Assembly (NCBI GenBank): GCA_018664365.1
Contig: JABJOK010000083.1
Span: 1 to 9,578 of the forward strand
Reading direction: 5' to 3'
DNA: 9,578 nt
Origin: Candidatus Peregrinibacteria bacterium
Lineage (GTDB): Bacteria > Patescibacteriota > Gracilibacteria > UBA1369 > LOWO2-01-FULL-3
Shown here: piece after piece, positions 1-6,300 of the stretch
How positions within the stretch are numbered: the first letter of the stretch is position 1
How the letters are laid out: each line of letters starts with the position of its first letter
Notes under the pieces: generated by a model
Databases searched by the model: none
Told to the model about the DNA's origin: nothing
Seen by the model: the letters and a program-made list of their open reading frames with translations, nothing else
Position numbers and translations under genes: made by a program

Positions 1-286
1 CATCTAACCAAAAACACTCTGTAACCTCGAACATAGGAGGAGAAGTATACAAGCCAGTCTTATACCCCTTTGCAAAAAGATAATCCGCAATCATTTTTGA
101 AGTACTCCCCTTTCCCTTCGACCCGGCAACATGCACAAACTTCAAAGAATTATAATCAACACCCATTTTTCTTAAAAAGTCCCGAATACGCTCAAGATCA
201 AATGTCTTTAAAACATATTGAGTAAAAGCAAAATCCGCACAATTAAGATAACCCTTCAAGTACTTTACTGCTCCTTCAAAATCCAT
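1..286 (-). CDS. folC: FolC-like folylpolyglutamate/dihydrofolate synthase, N-terminal part (truncated by window edge)
   Basis: Reading the minus strand from an ATG at 286 gives 95 residues before the window ends, so only the N-terminal fifth to quarter of a usual ~430-residue protein is present. Residues ~32-41 (LERIRDFLRK) fit the helix that precedes the P-loop in FolC. Residues 51-62 (VHVAGSKGKGST) are the ATP-binding P-loop of the Mur ligase/FolC superfamily in its FolC form (usual HVAGTNGKGS). Residues 78-83 (GLYTSP) match the GLYTSPHL motif that follows it, although the usual His-Leu is replaced by Pro-Met. FolC adds glutamate to (dihydro)folate in the cytoplasm using ATP. The gene is divergent from ftsQ with a 50-bp gap. 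No Shine-Dalgarno sequence precedes the start. A Mur ligase is the alternative, but the P-loop and TSP motif favour FolC. Confidence 0.8.
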   Translation of the reverse strand, partial: MDFEGAVKYLKGYLNCADFAFTQYVLKTFDLERIRDFLRKMGVDYNSLKFVHVAGSKGKGSTSKMIADYLFAKGYKTGLYTSPPMFEVTECFWLD

Positions 287-291
287 AATTA

Positions 292-300
292 TGATATAAG
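292..300 (+). promoter_or_regulatory. Putative extended -10 element upstream of ftsQ
   Basis: The sequence TGATATAAG lies in the folC-ftsQ intergenic gap and matches the TGATATAAT extended -10 upstream of pilT in 8 of 9 positions. Transcription would begin near 307, giving a leader of about 30 nt before the ftsQ ATG. There is no good -35 hexamer 16-18 bp upstream, so the assignment rests on the extended -10 alone. Any folC promoter must also lie in this 50-bp gap or inside ftsQ, and none stands out. Confidence 0.4.
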
Positions 301-336
301 ATAATGGCACAGGGATTCTATACAAAAAACACCTAA

Positions 337-1212
337 ATGTTTAGAAAAAAAAGAAAACTTAGATACAAAATCAATTACGGCCACACTCCCTTTTCAAAGA
401 ATTCAGGAAGAAAAAACTCTGCTGCTACAAAACTCATGAAAAGAAGACCAAGTAAAGCCTTCGGCAAGGTCAAAAAGTATTTCACATTAATAATCATCCT
501 TTTTGCAATTATTCTCGCAATATACGGAATATATTTTTCAGAATATTTCTCAATCAAAGAAGTGTTCGTAGAAGAAGATATGGAAAATACCAGCGCAATA
601 GTCACAGATGAAATAACGCAAACAATTCAAGAAGCCGTTGGAGAAAACCTGATTTTTATAGATACAGAAACCCTCGAATATAAAATACTAGAGAGGTTTG
701 CAGGGATAGAAGAGGTGTTCATCGAAAAAGATTATCCTCACTCCCTAAACATAAGCTTTTCTGAATTCCCCCTAACTGCAAACATTGTTAACGAAAGCCC
801 CACAATCAAAAAAACCTTTGTAATAAACTCAGTAGGGTACGCAATAAAAGAAAATGCAGAGAACCCATCACTCCCCTACATCAAAATAAGATCAGACGAA
901 CCCATAAATACAGAAAATCCAATAATAGAAACAGGGAAATTGAAATACATTCTTGAGACAAAAATCTACTTTGAGGACAAATTTGGTATGAGAATAGTAA
1001 GTATGGAATACAAAAAAGTCGCCCGAGAACTACACTTAATCACAGAAAACGACTTTACTATATGGCTCGATATTCAACAGCCAGCAGAAGAGCAGCTTAA
1101 AAAACTGAAAAAAGCGCTTGTAAAGCTAGATATTTACAATGAACCATTTGAATATATTGATCTTAGAATTGCCGGAGGCAACGGTGATAAGATAATATAC
1201 AAACGTAGATAA
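337..1212 (+). CDS. ftsQ: Cell division protein FtsQ/DivIB family
   Basis: This 291-residue protein has the FtsQ layout. It has a basic cytoplasmic tail (1-47, many Lys/Arg), one transmembrane helix (~49-67), a POTRA-like domain (~70-143, beginning FSIKEVFVEE and including the strand-helix pattern up to HSLNISFSE), and a C-terminal beta domain (~144-291). The C-terminal domain ends with YIDLRIAGGNGDKIIYKR, which resembles the 'DLR...' strand that closes FtsQ. FtsQ/DivIB is a bitopic divisome protein that bridges early and late division proteins with FtsB and FtsL. The family call also rests on the neighbour, a DUF1290/Sbp gene 10 bp downstream, as in the Bacillus division cluster. The ATG at 337 has no Shine-Dalgarno sequence and an A-rich leader. 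Sequence identity among FtsQ proteins is low, so the call depends on architecture and synteny. Confidence 0.8.
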   Translation: MFRKKRKLRYKINYGHTPFSKNSGRKNSAATKLMKRRPSKAFGKVKKYFTLIIILFAIILAIYGIYFSEYFSIKEVFVEEDMENTSAIVTDEITQTIQEAVGENLIFIDTETLEYKILERFAGIEEVFIEKDYPHSLNISFSEFPLTANIVNESPTIKKTFVINSVGYAIKENAENPSLPYIKIRSDEPINTENPIIETGKLKYILETKIYFEDKFGMRIVSMEYKKVARELHLITENDFTIWLDIQQPAEEQLKKLKKALVKLDIYNEPFEYIDLRIAGGNGDKIIYKRR

Positions 1213-1222
1213 AAAAATAATT

Positions 1223-1576
1223 ATGCAGTGGGCAATTTTAGGACTAATAACAGGGATAATCATAGGGCTTCTCACCTCGTTTACGATTCCTATTGAATAC
1301 ATCAAGTACACAGCAGTAATAATTATAGGGATTCTAGACTCACTCTTCGGAGCTATCAGAGCTGAAATAGAAAAAAGAGAATATGATCAATCAATCCTCC
1401 TAAGTGGCTTGTTCCTAAACATTACTCTTGCATTTGGTTTTACTTTTTTAGGTGAAAGACTAGGACTCGATCTATTCCTAGCAGTCAGCGTTGTGTTTAT
1501 TTTTAGAATTTTCACAAACTTAGGGAAAATTCGTCGAGCAGTTCTTTTAAAAATGCTTCATAGAAAATTGAAATAA
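1223..1576 (+). CDS. sbp: DUF1290 / small basic protein (Sbp) family membrane protein
   Basis: This 117-residue protein has about four predicted transmembrane segments (~3-22, 28-46, 58-78, 82-100) and a basic C-terminus (KIRR...LHRKLK). Recognisable family signatures are FTIPIEYIKYTAV near the first loop, ILDSLFGAIRA (37-47), the central LSGLFLNITLAF and the GLDLFLAVSVVFIFRIFTN stretch. These match the DUF1290 family, whose Bacillus subtilis member Sbp (YlxX) is encoded between divIB (ftsQ) and ftsA-ftsZ. The biochemical role of the family is unknown; division-cluster linkage is the main clue. Here it follows ftsQ by 10 bp and is probably in the same operon. No ftsA or ftsZ follows, because the next gene has its own promoter. 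The start lacks a Shine-Dalgarno sequence and is preceded by an A-run. Confidence 0.82.
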   Translation: MQWAILGLITGIIIGLLTSFTIPIEYIKYTAVIIIGILDSLFGAIRAEIEKREYDQSILLSGLFLNITLAFGFTFLGERLGLDLFLAVSVVFIFRIFTNLGKIRRAVLLKMLHRKLK

Positions 1577-1596
1577 ATGCTATTTTTTGCTATAAT
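1568..1596 (+). promoter_or_regulatory. Sigma70-type promoter with extended -10, upstream of the 1634 gene
   Basis: TTGAAA at 1568-1573 and TATAAT at 1591-1596 are separated by 17 bp, and TGC just before the -10 adds an extended -10 (TGn). This is near consensus. The -35 overlaps the last codons of the DUF1290 gene. Transcription should start near 1603, giving a leader of about 31 nt. That leader is A-rich, has no Shine-Dalgarno sequence, and contains AGATAAAAATAAA, which recurs in the pilT leader. Confidence 0.8.
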
Positions 1597-1633
1597 TAGG
1601 TAAAGATAAAAATAAATTAAAAGAAAAACAAAT

Positions 1634-2194
1634 ATGTCACAGTCTTCCAAGCTCGCACTCATAAAAGAAATGATTGATTCTGCTGAATCAAGTATTCGAT
1701 CAGCAAGACAAATGCTGTCAGAATTACTAGGTAGCGCAGGTAAAAAAGATTATTCAAAGGCCGCTCAAGAAATTGAGCTGACAGCTGAAGAAAATGATAA
1801 AGACGATATAGTAGAAGGCGTTTTTACTGGAGAAAACATGATCGACAAAGATGGGAAAGACTATCCAGTCCCAGCAAATTACGCCAGTAAATCAAAATTA
1901 ATACCTGGAGACGTTCTAAAGCTAACAGTAAAACCTGATGGGACATTCCTGTACAAACAGATTGGCCCTATCGAAAGAAAACGTGTAATTGGAATACTTA
2001 CCTACGAAGATGGCCAGTATAAAGTAATTGCAAATTCGAAAGCATATAAAGTTCTCCTTGCCTCAGTTACATATTTTAAGGGCGAAGTAGGAGACAAGAT
2101 AACCCTGGTCATTCCTGAAATTGAAGATAGTGAATGGGGTGCAATTGAAAATGTACTTCCAGCAGGCGATGAAACTGACATCGATCTGGAATAA
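1634..2194 (+). CDS. Conserved-looking hypothetical protein with N-terminal helix and two related beta-type repeats
   Basis: This is a 186-residue cytoplasmic protein with no signal peptide or membrane helix. Residues ~1-35 are predicted helical (SKLALIKEMIDSAESSIRSA). A charged linker follows to ~58, then two similar segments. Segment one is ~60-112, with the core K75-V99 (KDYPVPAN...PGDVLKLTV). Segment two is ~118-173, with the core K136-I160 (KAYKVLLA...VGDKITLVI). The two 25-residue cores align without gaps and share K, Y, V, K, G, D and L at equivalent positions; both segments also begin V-x-G-[VI]-[FL]-T. The Gly-Asp turn before a hydrophobic strand suggests small beta-barrel or OB/TRAM-like folds, but this is inference. 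From memory, similar proteins of unknown function occur in CPR genomes. It is the first gene after a strong promoter and lies 21 bp upstream of an acidic membrane protein gene. No function can be assigned. Confidence 0.75.
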   Translation: MSQSSKLALIKEMIDSAESSIRSARQMLSELLGSAGKKDYSKAAQEIELTAEENDKDDIVEGVFTGENMIDKDGKDYPVPANYASKSKLIPGDVLKLTVKPDGTFLYKQIGPIERKRVIGILTYEDGQYKVIANSKAYKVLLASVTYFKGEVGDKITLVIPEIEDSEWGAIENVLPAGDETDIDLE

Positions 2195-2215
2195 TAATAA
2201 ATTAATCACTAAATT

Positions 2216-3028
2216 ATGGCAGACGATAATACATTTAATCTAAAAGACGGGGAAAATCCCCAACCACAAGCAGAAAACACCTTAAACACAGGAAATGGAG
2301 AAGCTCCAGCTGCAGAACCAGTGGCACCAGAAACCCCGGTCGCTGCAGAGGAACCTTCTCAACCAGCACAACCATCTGAGATTAAATTAGATTCATTGGC
2401 AACTTCCACTCCAGATGCTATTCCAGCTGAAGTCGCTCCAGAAGCGCCTGTAGCTGAACAGCCTGCCCCTGAAGCTACGCCAGCTGAAGAAGCCCCGGCA
2501 GAACAGCCAGAAAGTGCACCAGTTGAAGAAACTACAGAAAATCCTGAAGATCTAGATAAAAAACTTGAAGAACAATTAGAGCAAGTTGATACATCTCAAA
2601 GTACAGAAGCTGATAAATCAGGACAGACAAAACTATATATAATGATAGCAGTTATTGCTTTTGCAGTAGTTGCAGTTGGATATGCCGGTTACTACTTCTT
2701 TTTCAGTGGCGATTCCGCAGAAATAGAAGAAGAAACAGCCGTAGAAGATGAGATCCCAACAATGTCTACTCCTTTTGGATCTGACGCAGAAGAAGAAGCT
2801 GAAGATCTTGAAGAGCTTGATAATCTTGTAGACAGCCTAGAAAATCAATTAGCTGACAGTGAAGAAACCTACGAAGAAGCTGTTCTAGAAGAGGTTTCTA
2901 ACGACTCAATCCCTGCATTAACAGGAGGAAACAGCGATTCAGAAGCAGAAGCTGAAATTGAAACAGAGGTGGAAGCAGAGATGGAAACTGACGTAGCAAC
3001 CGAAGAAGAAAGCCTAATCGCAAGATAA
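2216..3028 (+). CDS. Hypothetical single-pass membrane protein with Pro/Ala/Glu-rich N-terminus and highly acidic C-terminus
   Basis: This is a 270-residue protein with no recognised catalytic domain. Residues 1-~137 are low-complexity and disordered, dominated by Ala, Pro and Glu repeats (APEAPVAEQPAPEATPAEEAP). A single hydrophobic helix lies at ~139-163 and is preceded by K134 and K139. The remaining ~106 residues are extremely acidic: about 40 are Asp or Glu, and the only basic residue is the final Arg270. A helical, possibly coiled-coil stretch (EEAEDLEELDNLVDSLENQL) lies at ~193-212. The positive-inside rule places the Pro/Ala-rich part in the cytoplasm and the acidic tail outside. It lies 21 bp after the 1634 gene with no promoter or terminator between, so the two are probably co-transcribed. 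A terminator follows it. Possible roles include a surface charge layer, cation binding or a tether, all speculative. Confidence 0.75.
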   Translation: MADDNTFNLKDGENPQPQAENTLNTGNGEAPAAEPVAPETPVAAEEPSQPAQPSEIKLDSLATSTPDAIPAEVAPEAPVAEQPAPEATPAEEAPAEQPESAPVEETTENPEDLDKKLEEQLEQVDTSQSTEADKSGQTKLYIMIAVIAFAVVAVGYAGYYFFFSGDSAEIEEETAVEDEIPTMSTPFGSDAEEEAEDLEELDNLVDSLENQLADSEETYEEAVLEEVSNDSIPALTGGNSDSEAEAEIETEVEAEMETDVATEEESLIAR

Positions 3029-3055
3029 AAAAGAGTCACAATTTAAAACACATCG

Positions 3056-3082
3056 AAACCGCTGTAAAAAGCGGTTTTGTCT
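3056..3082 (+). terminator. Rho-independent terminator after the acidic membrane protein gene
   Basis: AAACCGCT (3056-3063) pairs perfectly with AGCGGTTT (3070-3077) around a 6-nt loop, and is followed by a T-rich tail (TTTTGTCTTG). The hairpin begins 28 bp after the stop codon of the 2216 gene and ends just before the pilT promoter, so it separates two transcription units. Confidence 0.85.
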
Positions 3083-3110
3083 TGTTCAAAGAAGCGAAAA
3101 ATGATATAAT
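3082..3110 (+). promoter_or_regulatory. Extended -10 promoter of the pilT-pilin array operon
   Basis: TATAAT at 3105-3110 is preceded by TGA (extended -10, TGATATAAT). A partial -35, TTGTTC, lies at 3082-3087 with a 17-bp spacer. Transcription should start near 3117, about 18 nt before the pilT ATG. The short leader includes AGATAAAAATAAA (3115-3127), identical to 1604-1616 after the other strong promoter. The -35 overlaps the T-tail of the preceding terminator. This is the only promoter visible for the six-gene unit 3135-6716. Confidence 0.75.
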
Positions 3111-3134
3111 AGTTAGATAAAAATAAACACAAAA

Positions 3135-4178
3135 ATGTTCAAATTAGACAAGATCCTAAGAACGTCAGTTCAGTACAAAGCCTCTGATATCTACATAGCG
3201 ACTGGTTGCAAACCAACTCTTCGTATAAATGGCGAACTAGTAAAGATCGAGGAACACCCTGAGCTAACTAAAAAAATGGCAGAGGAATATCTCCTAGAGA
3301 TATTAACTCCTGAACAAAAGAAACGTTTTGAGCAAACTCTAGACTTAGACTTTTCATTAGAATTAGAGACAATTGCTCGTTTCAGAGTAAATCTTTTCGT
3401 ACAAAGAAAAGGTATATCAGCAGCCTTTCGTCTAATTCCAGAAAGTGTAATGACAATGGACGAACTAGGACTTCCTAATCAGTTGAAAAAAGTTACAACA
3501 TTCAAAGATGGCCTTGTAATTGTAACTGGTCCTACTGGATCAGGTAAAACAACCACACTCGCCTCTATCATTAATGAAATAAACAGAAATCAAAAGCAGC
3601 ACGTTATTACAATCGAGGATCCAATTGAGTATGTACACAAAAACAATCAATCGATTATACAACGAAGAGAGGTCGGAACCCACACGCACAGCTTTCAAAA
3701 AGCCCTAAGAAGTTCACTTCGTGAAGCACCTGATGTGATTCTACTCGGAGAAATGAGAGATCTCGAGACAATGCAACAAGCGATAACAGCTGCTGAAACA
3801 GGACATTTAGTCTTCGCAACACTCCACACGCGTGGTTGTGCAAATTCGATTAATCGCATCATCGATGCATTCCCTGCAGATCAGCAAAATCAAATCAGGG
3901 CACAGCTATCAGAATCTTTAAAAGCTGTCTTTTATCAAACTCTTATTAAAACAAAAGACGACAAGGGAAGAATTGGAGCTTTTGAGGTAATGTTTGTTAA
4001 TAACGCCATTGCAAACATGATTCGAAAAGGAACAACTCACCAAATTAACTCTGTAATTGAAACATCAACAAAGGAAGGCATGCAAACAATGAAAACCGCA
4101 GTCACAGACATCTTCCAAGCAGGTTTAATTACAGAAGAAAAAGCCTACGAAAACATACCTAAAGAACTTGAAGAATAA
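3135..4178 (+). CDS. pilT: PilT-type type IV pilus retraction ATPase
   Basis: This 347-residue protein is close to full PilT length and contains every hallmark of the PilT/VirB11 secretion ATPase family. It has an N-terminal PAS-like domain (~1-105, with SVQYKASDIYIATGCKPTLRI resembling the usual 'ASDLHL..G..P..R'). It then has Walker A GPTGSGKTTTL (132-142), an Asp box TIEDPIEYVH (159-168), the REVGTHTHSF segment (178-187), Walker B around DVILLGEMRD (200-209), and a His box ETGHLVFATLHT (221-232). The DAFPADQQNQIRAQL stretch (~244-258) is also PilT-typical. PilT hexamers hydrolyse ATP at the cytoplasmic base of type IV pili to depolymerise the pilus, giving twitching motility and DNA uptake. 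It is the first gene of a unit whose remaining five genes encode small VirB2-like membrane proteins, an unusual neighbourhood. Its TAA shares one base with the ATG of the next gene. Confidence 0.93.
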   Translation: MFKLDKILRTSVQYKASDIYIATGCKPTLRINGELVKIEEHPELTKKMAEEYLLEILTPEQKKRFEQTLDLDFSLELETIARFRVNLFVQRKGISAAFRLIPESVMTMDELGLPNQLKKVTTFKDGLVIVTGPTGSGKTTTLASIINEINRNQKQHVITIEDPIEYVHKNNQSIIQRREVGTHTHSFQKALRSSLREAPDVILLGEMRDLETMQQAITAAETGHLVFATLHTRGCANSINRIIDAFPADQQNQIRAQLSESLKAVFYQTLIKTKDDKGRIGAFEVMFVNNAIANMIRKGTTHQINSVIETSTKEGMQTMKTAVTDIFQAGLITEEKAYENIPKELEE

Positions 4179-4711
4179 TGAAAAAAAAACTTTTAACAAT
4201 TCTTCTACTTACAATTATATGCTTCACCTCGGTTAGCACAGCTTTTGCTAAAACTACAAAGGAATTAGCTGCTGACGCAGCCACCGCAAAAGAAGACGCT
4301 GCATATGATGCAAAGCTGAAAAAAGACCATGACACTCTAAAAAACCTAAAATTTGACGTAGGAGATGTACTAAGCGTAGGAGGACCTGACTCGACATACT
4401 TCACTGATAAAAACAATGCTCCTATTGTTAGCTTCATACTTCGAGTCATCGAATTTGCTACTAACATCATGGGGTCAATTGCAGTAATAATCTTAATAGT
4501 TGCAGGATTCATGTTTATGTTTGCGCAAGGAAATCAGCAACAACTTGATGAGGCAAAAGAAGTTGTTAAGTACGCTTTCATTGGTCTAGCACTAACCTTC
4601 TTCTCATACATTATAACTGTGTTTCTACAGTCATTCTTTATCACAAGTGAACAAGGCACTCAAACAAGTTTTCTAGAAAATTCTAAAACACAAATAGAAG
4701 AAATAGCATGA
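4178..4711 (+). CDS. T4SS-pilin-like (VirB2/TrbC-like) membrane protein, array member 1
   Basis: This 177-residue protein has a signal peptide (~1-24, basic MKKK, hydrophobic core, AFA cleavage site). An exported segment (25-~85) follows, with an Ala/Lys/Asp-rich helical start. Two transmembrane helices (~93-116 and ~130-152) come next, then a short polar tail (~153-177). The loop between the helices contains QGNQQQLDEAKEVV, with Ala-Lys at 126-127 followed by a Gly at 136. This arrangement recurs in the next four genes and resembles the TrbC/VirB2 and 'T4SS pilin' families. If the signal peptide is cleaved, both termini face outward and the Ala-Lys loop is cytoplasmic, as in unassembled VirB2. 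The ATG overlaps the pilT stop by one base (TAATG), pointing to translational coupling. It has the longest tail in the array. A structural role is inferred. Confidence 0.8.
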   Translation: MKKKLLTILLLTIICFTSVSTAFAKTTKELAADAATAKEDAAYDAKLKKDHDTLKNLKFDVGDVLSVGGPDSTYFTDKNNAPIVSFILRVIEFATNIMGSIAVIILIVAGFMFMFAQGNQQQLDEAKEVVKYAFIGLALTFFSYIITVFLQSFFITSEQGTQTSFLENSKTQIEEIA

Positions 4712-5376
4712 AAAAATTCTTAGCAAAAATTAGCTTATTTATAATTGTTAGCCTCACAGTTAACAGCTTTATAATGGGAATAGCTCTTGCAGAAGGCGAA
4801 GGAGAATCAACAGCGAACCTTGGAAAGGCTCTTGATGATGCCATTGCCGCTCCGTGTATAAACTTAAAAGATAATTTCGACAATTCTTCACTAATAACAA
4901 TTATCGAAGAACCGCTAAGCCTTGAAACCGATAATGAAGGAGACTATAGAACTCGGATATGTTACAGGAATTCCTTTGTATATTGGTCCGGTGAAAAAAA
5001 TGAAGTCAAAAAAACCCTGACAGAGCTTTCTAAAATATGCTCAGGGACTGCAGACGACTTAGTTAAAGACACCGGTAACGCAACCTACAACCCACAATTT
5101 ACCTGTAGACCTGTACAAGTGATCTTAAGCAAAGGAGGAACTTCAATGATAACAGGCTTTATCAATCAAATCTACAAATTTGCTGCAGGAATAGTAGGTA
5201 TAATTGCTGTAGCAGTAATTATTATTAGTGGAATACAAATCTCACTTGGTGGTGGAGACACCGAAGCTGTGAGTTCAGCTAAAGATAGAATCATAAAATC
5301 CCTAAGCGGAATTGCAATACTGTTCCTATCAGGATTAATCCTATACACAGTTAACCCCACTTTCTTTACAAGATAA
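4708..5376 (+). CDS. T4SS-pilin-like membrane protein with four-cysteine exported domain, array member 2
   Basis: At 222 residues this is the largest of the five paralogs. It has a signal peptide (~1-28, IALA|E), then an exported region of about 120 residues with four cysteines (50, 85, 111, 133), the only cysteines in the predicted mature protein, which suggests two disulfides. Two C-terminal helices follow (~156-180 and ~196-216). The inter-helix loop GGGDTEAVSSAKDRII carries the array's invariant Ala-Lys (191-192) and the following Gly (201). Unlike the other members it has almost no tail (NPTFFTR). The start is ATG within ATGA, overlapping the preceding gene by 4 nt. The enlarged domain makes it a candidate tip, adhesin or specialised subunit, which is inference; the domain is not one I recognise. 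Confidence 0.8.
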   Translation: MKKFLAKISLFIIVSLTVNSFIMGIALAEGEGESTANLGKALDDAIAAPCINLKDNFDNSSLITIIEEPLSLETDNEGDYRTRICYRNSFVYWSGEKNEVKKTLTELSKICSGTADDLVKDTGNATYNPQFTCRPVQVILSKGGTSMITGFINQIYKFAAGIVGIIAVAVIIISGIQISLGGGDTEAVSSAKDRIIKSLSGIAILFLSGLILYTVNPTFFTR

Positions 5377-5870
5377 TGAAAAAACTAATTACATACATTC
5401 TTATTCTGGTCGCAATAACTTTAATTCCTATTGAAGCCGCTGCCGCAAAGAACATAGAAGAAACACAAGATGTACCAAAACAAATACTAATTGCAGACGA
5501 CACGGTAGACCACGTTGTAAAACCTACAATAATTCCAAAACCAGAAACCCTACCTGGACCATCAGTAGAAGATCAAAAAAATGAAGGCGGGCGAAATGTT
5601 TTTATTAACAGAATTCTTCCATACGTTGCAGTAACAATGGTAGGAATGGGGGGAGGAATTTCACTCCTATTCATAATAATTGGAGGAGTAAGGTTTTCAA
5701 TGGCATATGGAAACGAAGAGGCTGTGACAAAGGCAAAGGATCAGGTAGTTTGGGCCATAGTTGGATTTGTTCTATCCCTATTAGCATATACAATAGTAAC
5801 AGCAGTAACTAGAATAGACTTGGTCGGAAATACAACTGTCCAGGAAGAACAAAGCTCTACACAAAATTAA
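5376..5870 (+). CDS. T4SS-pilin-like membrane protein, array member 3
   Basis: This 164-residue protein has a signal peptide (~1-24, ending IEAAAA|K). A Pro-rich exported linker (~25-74) includes KPTIIPKPETLPGPS. Two helices follow (~82-108, glycine-rich MVGMGGGISLLFIIIGG, and ~124-146), then a short polar tail (VQEEQSSTQN). The loop YGNEEAVTKAKDQVV has the invariant Ala-Lys (120-121) and is nearly the same as in member 4 (LGNEEDISKAKDII). The Gly-rich first helix is typical of pilin-like or channel-forming helices that pack tightly. Its start overlaps the stop of member 2 by one base (TAATG). The Pro-rich spacer could hold the N-terminus away from the membrane. No enzymatic motif is seen. 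Confidence 0.8.
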   Translation: MKKLITYILILVAITLIPIEAAAAKNIEETQDVPKQILIADDTVDHVVKPTIIPKPETLPGPSVEDQKNEGGRNVFINRILPYVAVTMVGMGGGISLLFIIIGGVRFSMAYGNEEAVTKAKDQVVWAIVGFVLSLLAYTIVTAVTRIDLVGNTTVQEEQSSTQN

Positions 5871-5874
5871 TAAA

Positions 5875-6300
5875 ATGAAAAATATACTTACAAAATTAGC
5901 CCTAACTATAATTACTCTACTCATGCTTGCTCCGCTTACGTACGCAGGAAGCATAGATGAACAAGTGGACAATCTCCTTCCACGTCCAGGAGAAGGAGTA
6001 AGTGCAAAAGATGCAGAATACGCAGAGTTGTCTGCAGTCGGTGACCTACCGAAAGTAACTATCGAATCTGCAATGACAAGCATCATCAAAACAATTCTAC
6101 AATGGGCTATGGTAATAACGCTTATAGCATTAGTTGTAATGGGGATCTATTTCCTTATCTCTCTTGGAAACGAAGAAGATATATCAAAAGCAAAAGACAT
6201 CATTTTATATCTCATTATTGGTATGGCAATAATGGCAGCAGCCTATGGAGTTGTTGCAGGAATATCTCAATTCGATTTCTTTGACGCACCACCAGCATAA
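5875..6300 (+). CDS. T4SS-pilin-like membrane protein, array member 4
   Basis: This 141-residue protein has a signal peptide (~1-24, LTYA|G), a short exported segment (~25-65) and two helices (~72-96 and ~108-130). The tail is short, with aromatic and Pro-rich residues (SQFDFFDAPPA). The loop SLGNEEDISKAKDII carries the invariant Ala-Lys (106-107), and Gly116 follows. This is the closest match to a consensus for the array: G-[IVF]-x6-G-N-x-E, then Ala-Lys, then Gly nine or ten residues later. It is the only member separated from its upstream neighbour by a small gap (4 nt, TAATAAAATG) rather than an overlap. The function is presumed structural, as for the other members. Confidence 0.8.
   Translation: MKNILTKLALTIITLLMLAPLTYAGSIDEQVDNLLPRPGEGVSAKDAEYAELSAVGDLPKVTIESAMTSIIKTILQWAMVITLIALVVMGIYFLISLGNEEDISKAKDIILYLIIGMAIMAAAYGVVAGISQFDFFDAPPA

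Noticed and set aside
375..605. Minus-strand open frame opposite ftsQ
   Set aside because: It is antisense to a well-supported FtsQ gene, and its hydrophobic content mirrors the TM-coding stretch on the other strand. No family resemblance.
2941..2995. Nucleotide repeat (GAAGCAGAAGCTGAAATTGA-like) at the end of the acidic protein gene
   Set aside because: The repetition follows from Glu/Ala codon runs in a low-complexity protein and is not an independent DNA repeat.
4159..4512. Minus-strand open frame opposite pilin array member 1
   Set aside because: It lies across the pilT/array junction and is antisense to a signal-peptide protein whose architecture repeats in four neighbours. Its Ser/Ala-rich translation shows no domain.
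4709..4711. TGA recoded as glycine, as in some CPR lineages (Gracilibacteria, SR1)
   Set aside because: No gene needs TGA readthrough. All domains, including MetRS and PilT, are complete without an in-frame TGA, and the single TGA serves as a stop in an ATGA overlap. Standard code is the simplest reading, though this one stop cannot exclude recoding on its own.
5781..6089. Minus-strand open frame opposite array members 3 and 4
   Set aside because: It overlaps two supported genes and their junction; its composition (Cys/Tyr run at one end) is typical of a shadow frame.
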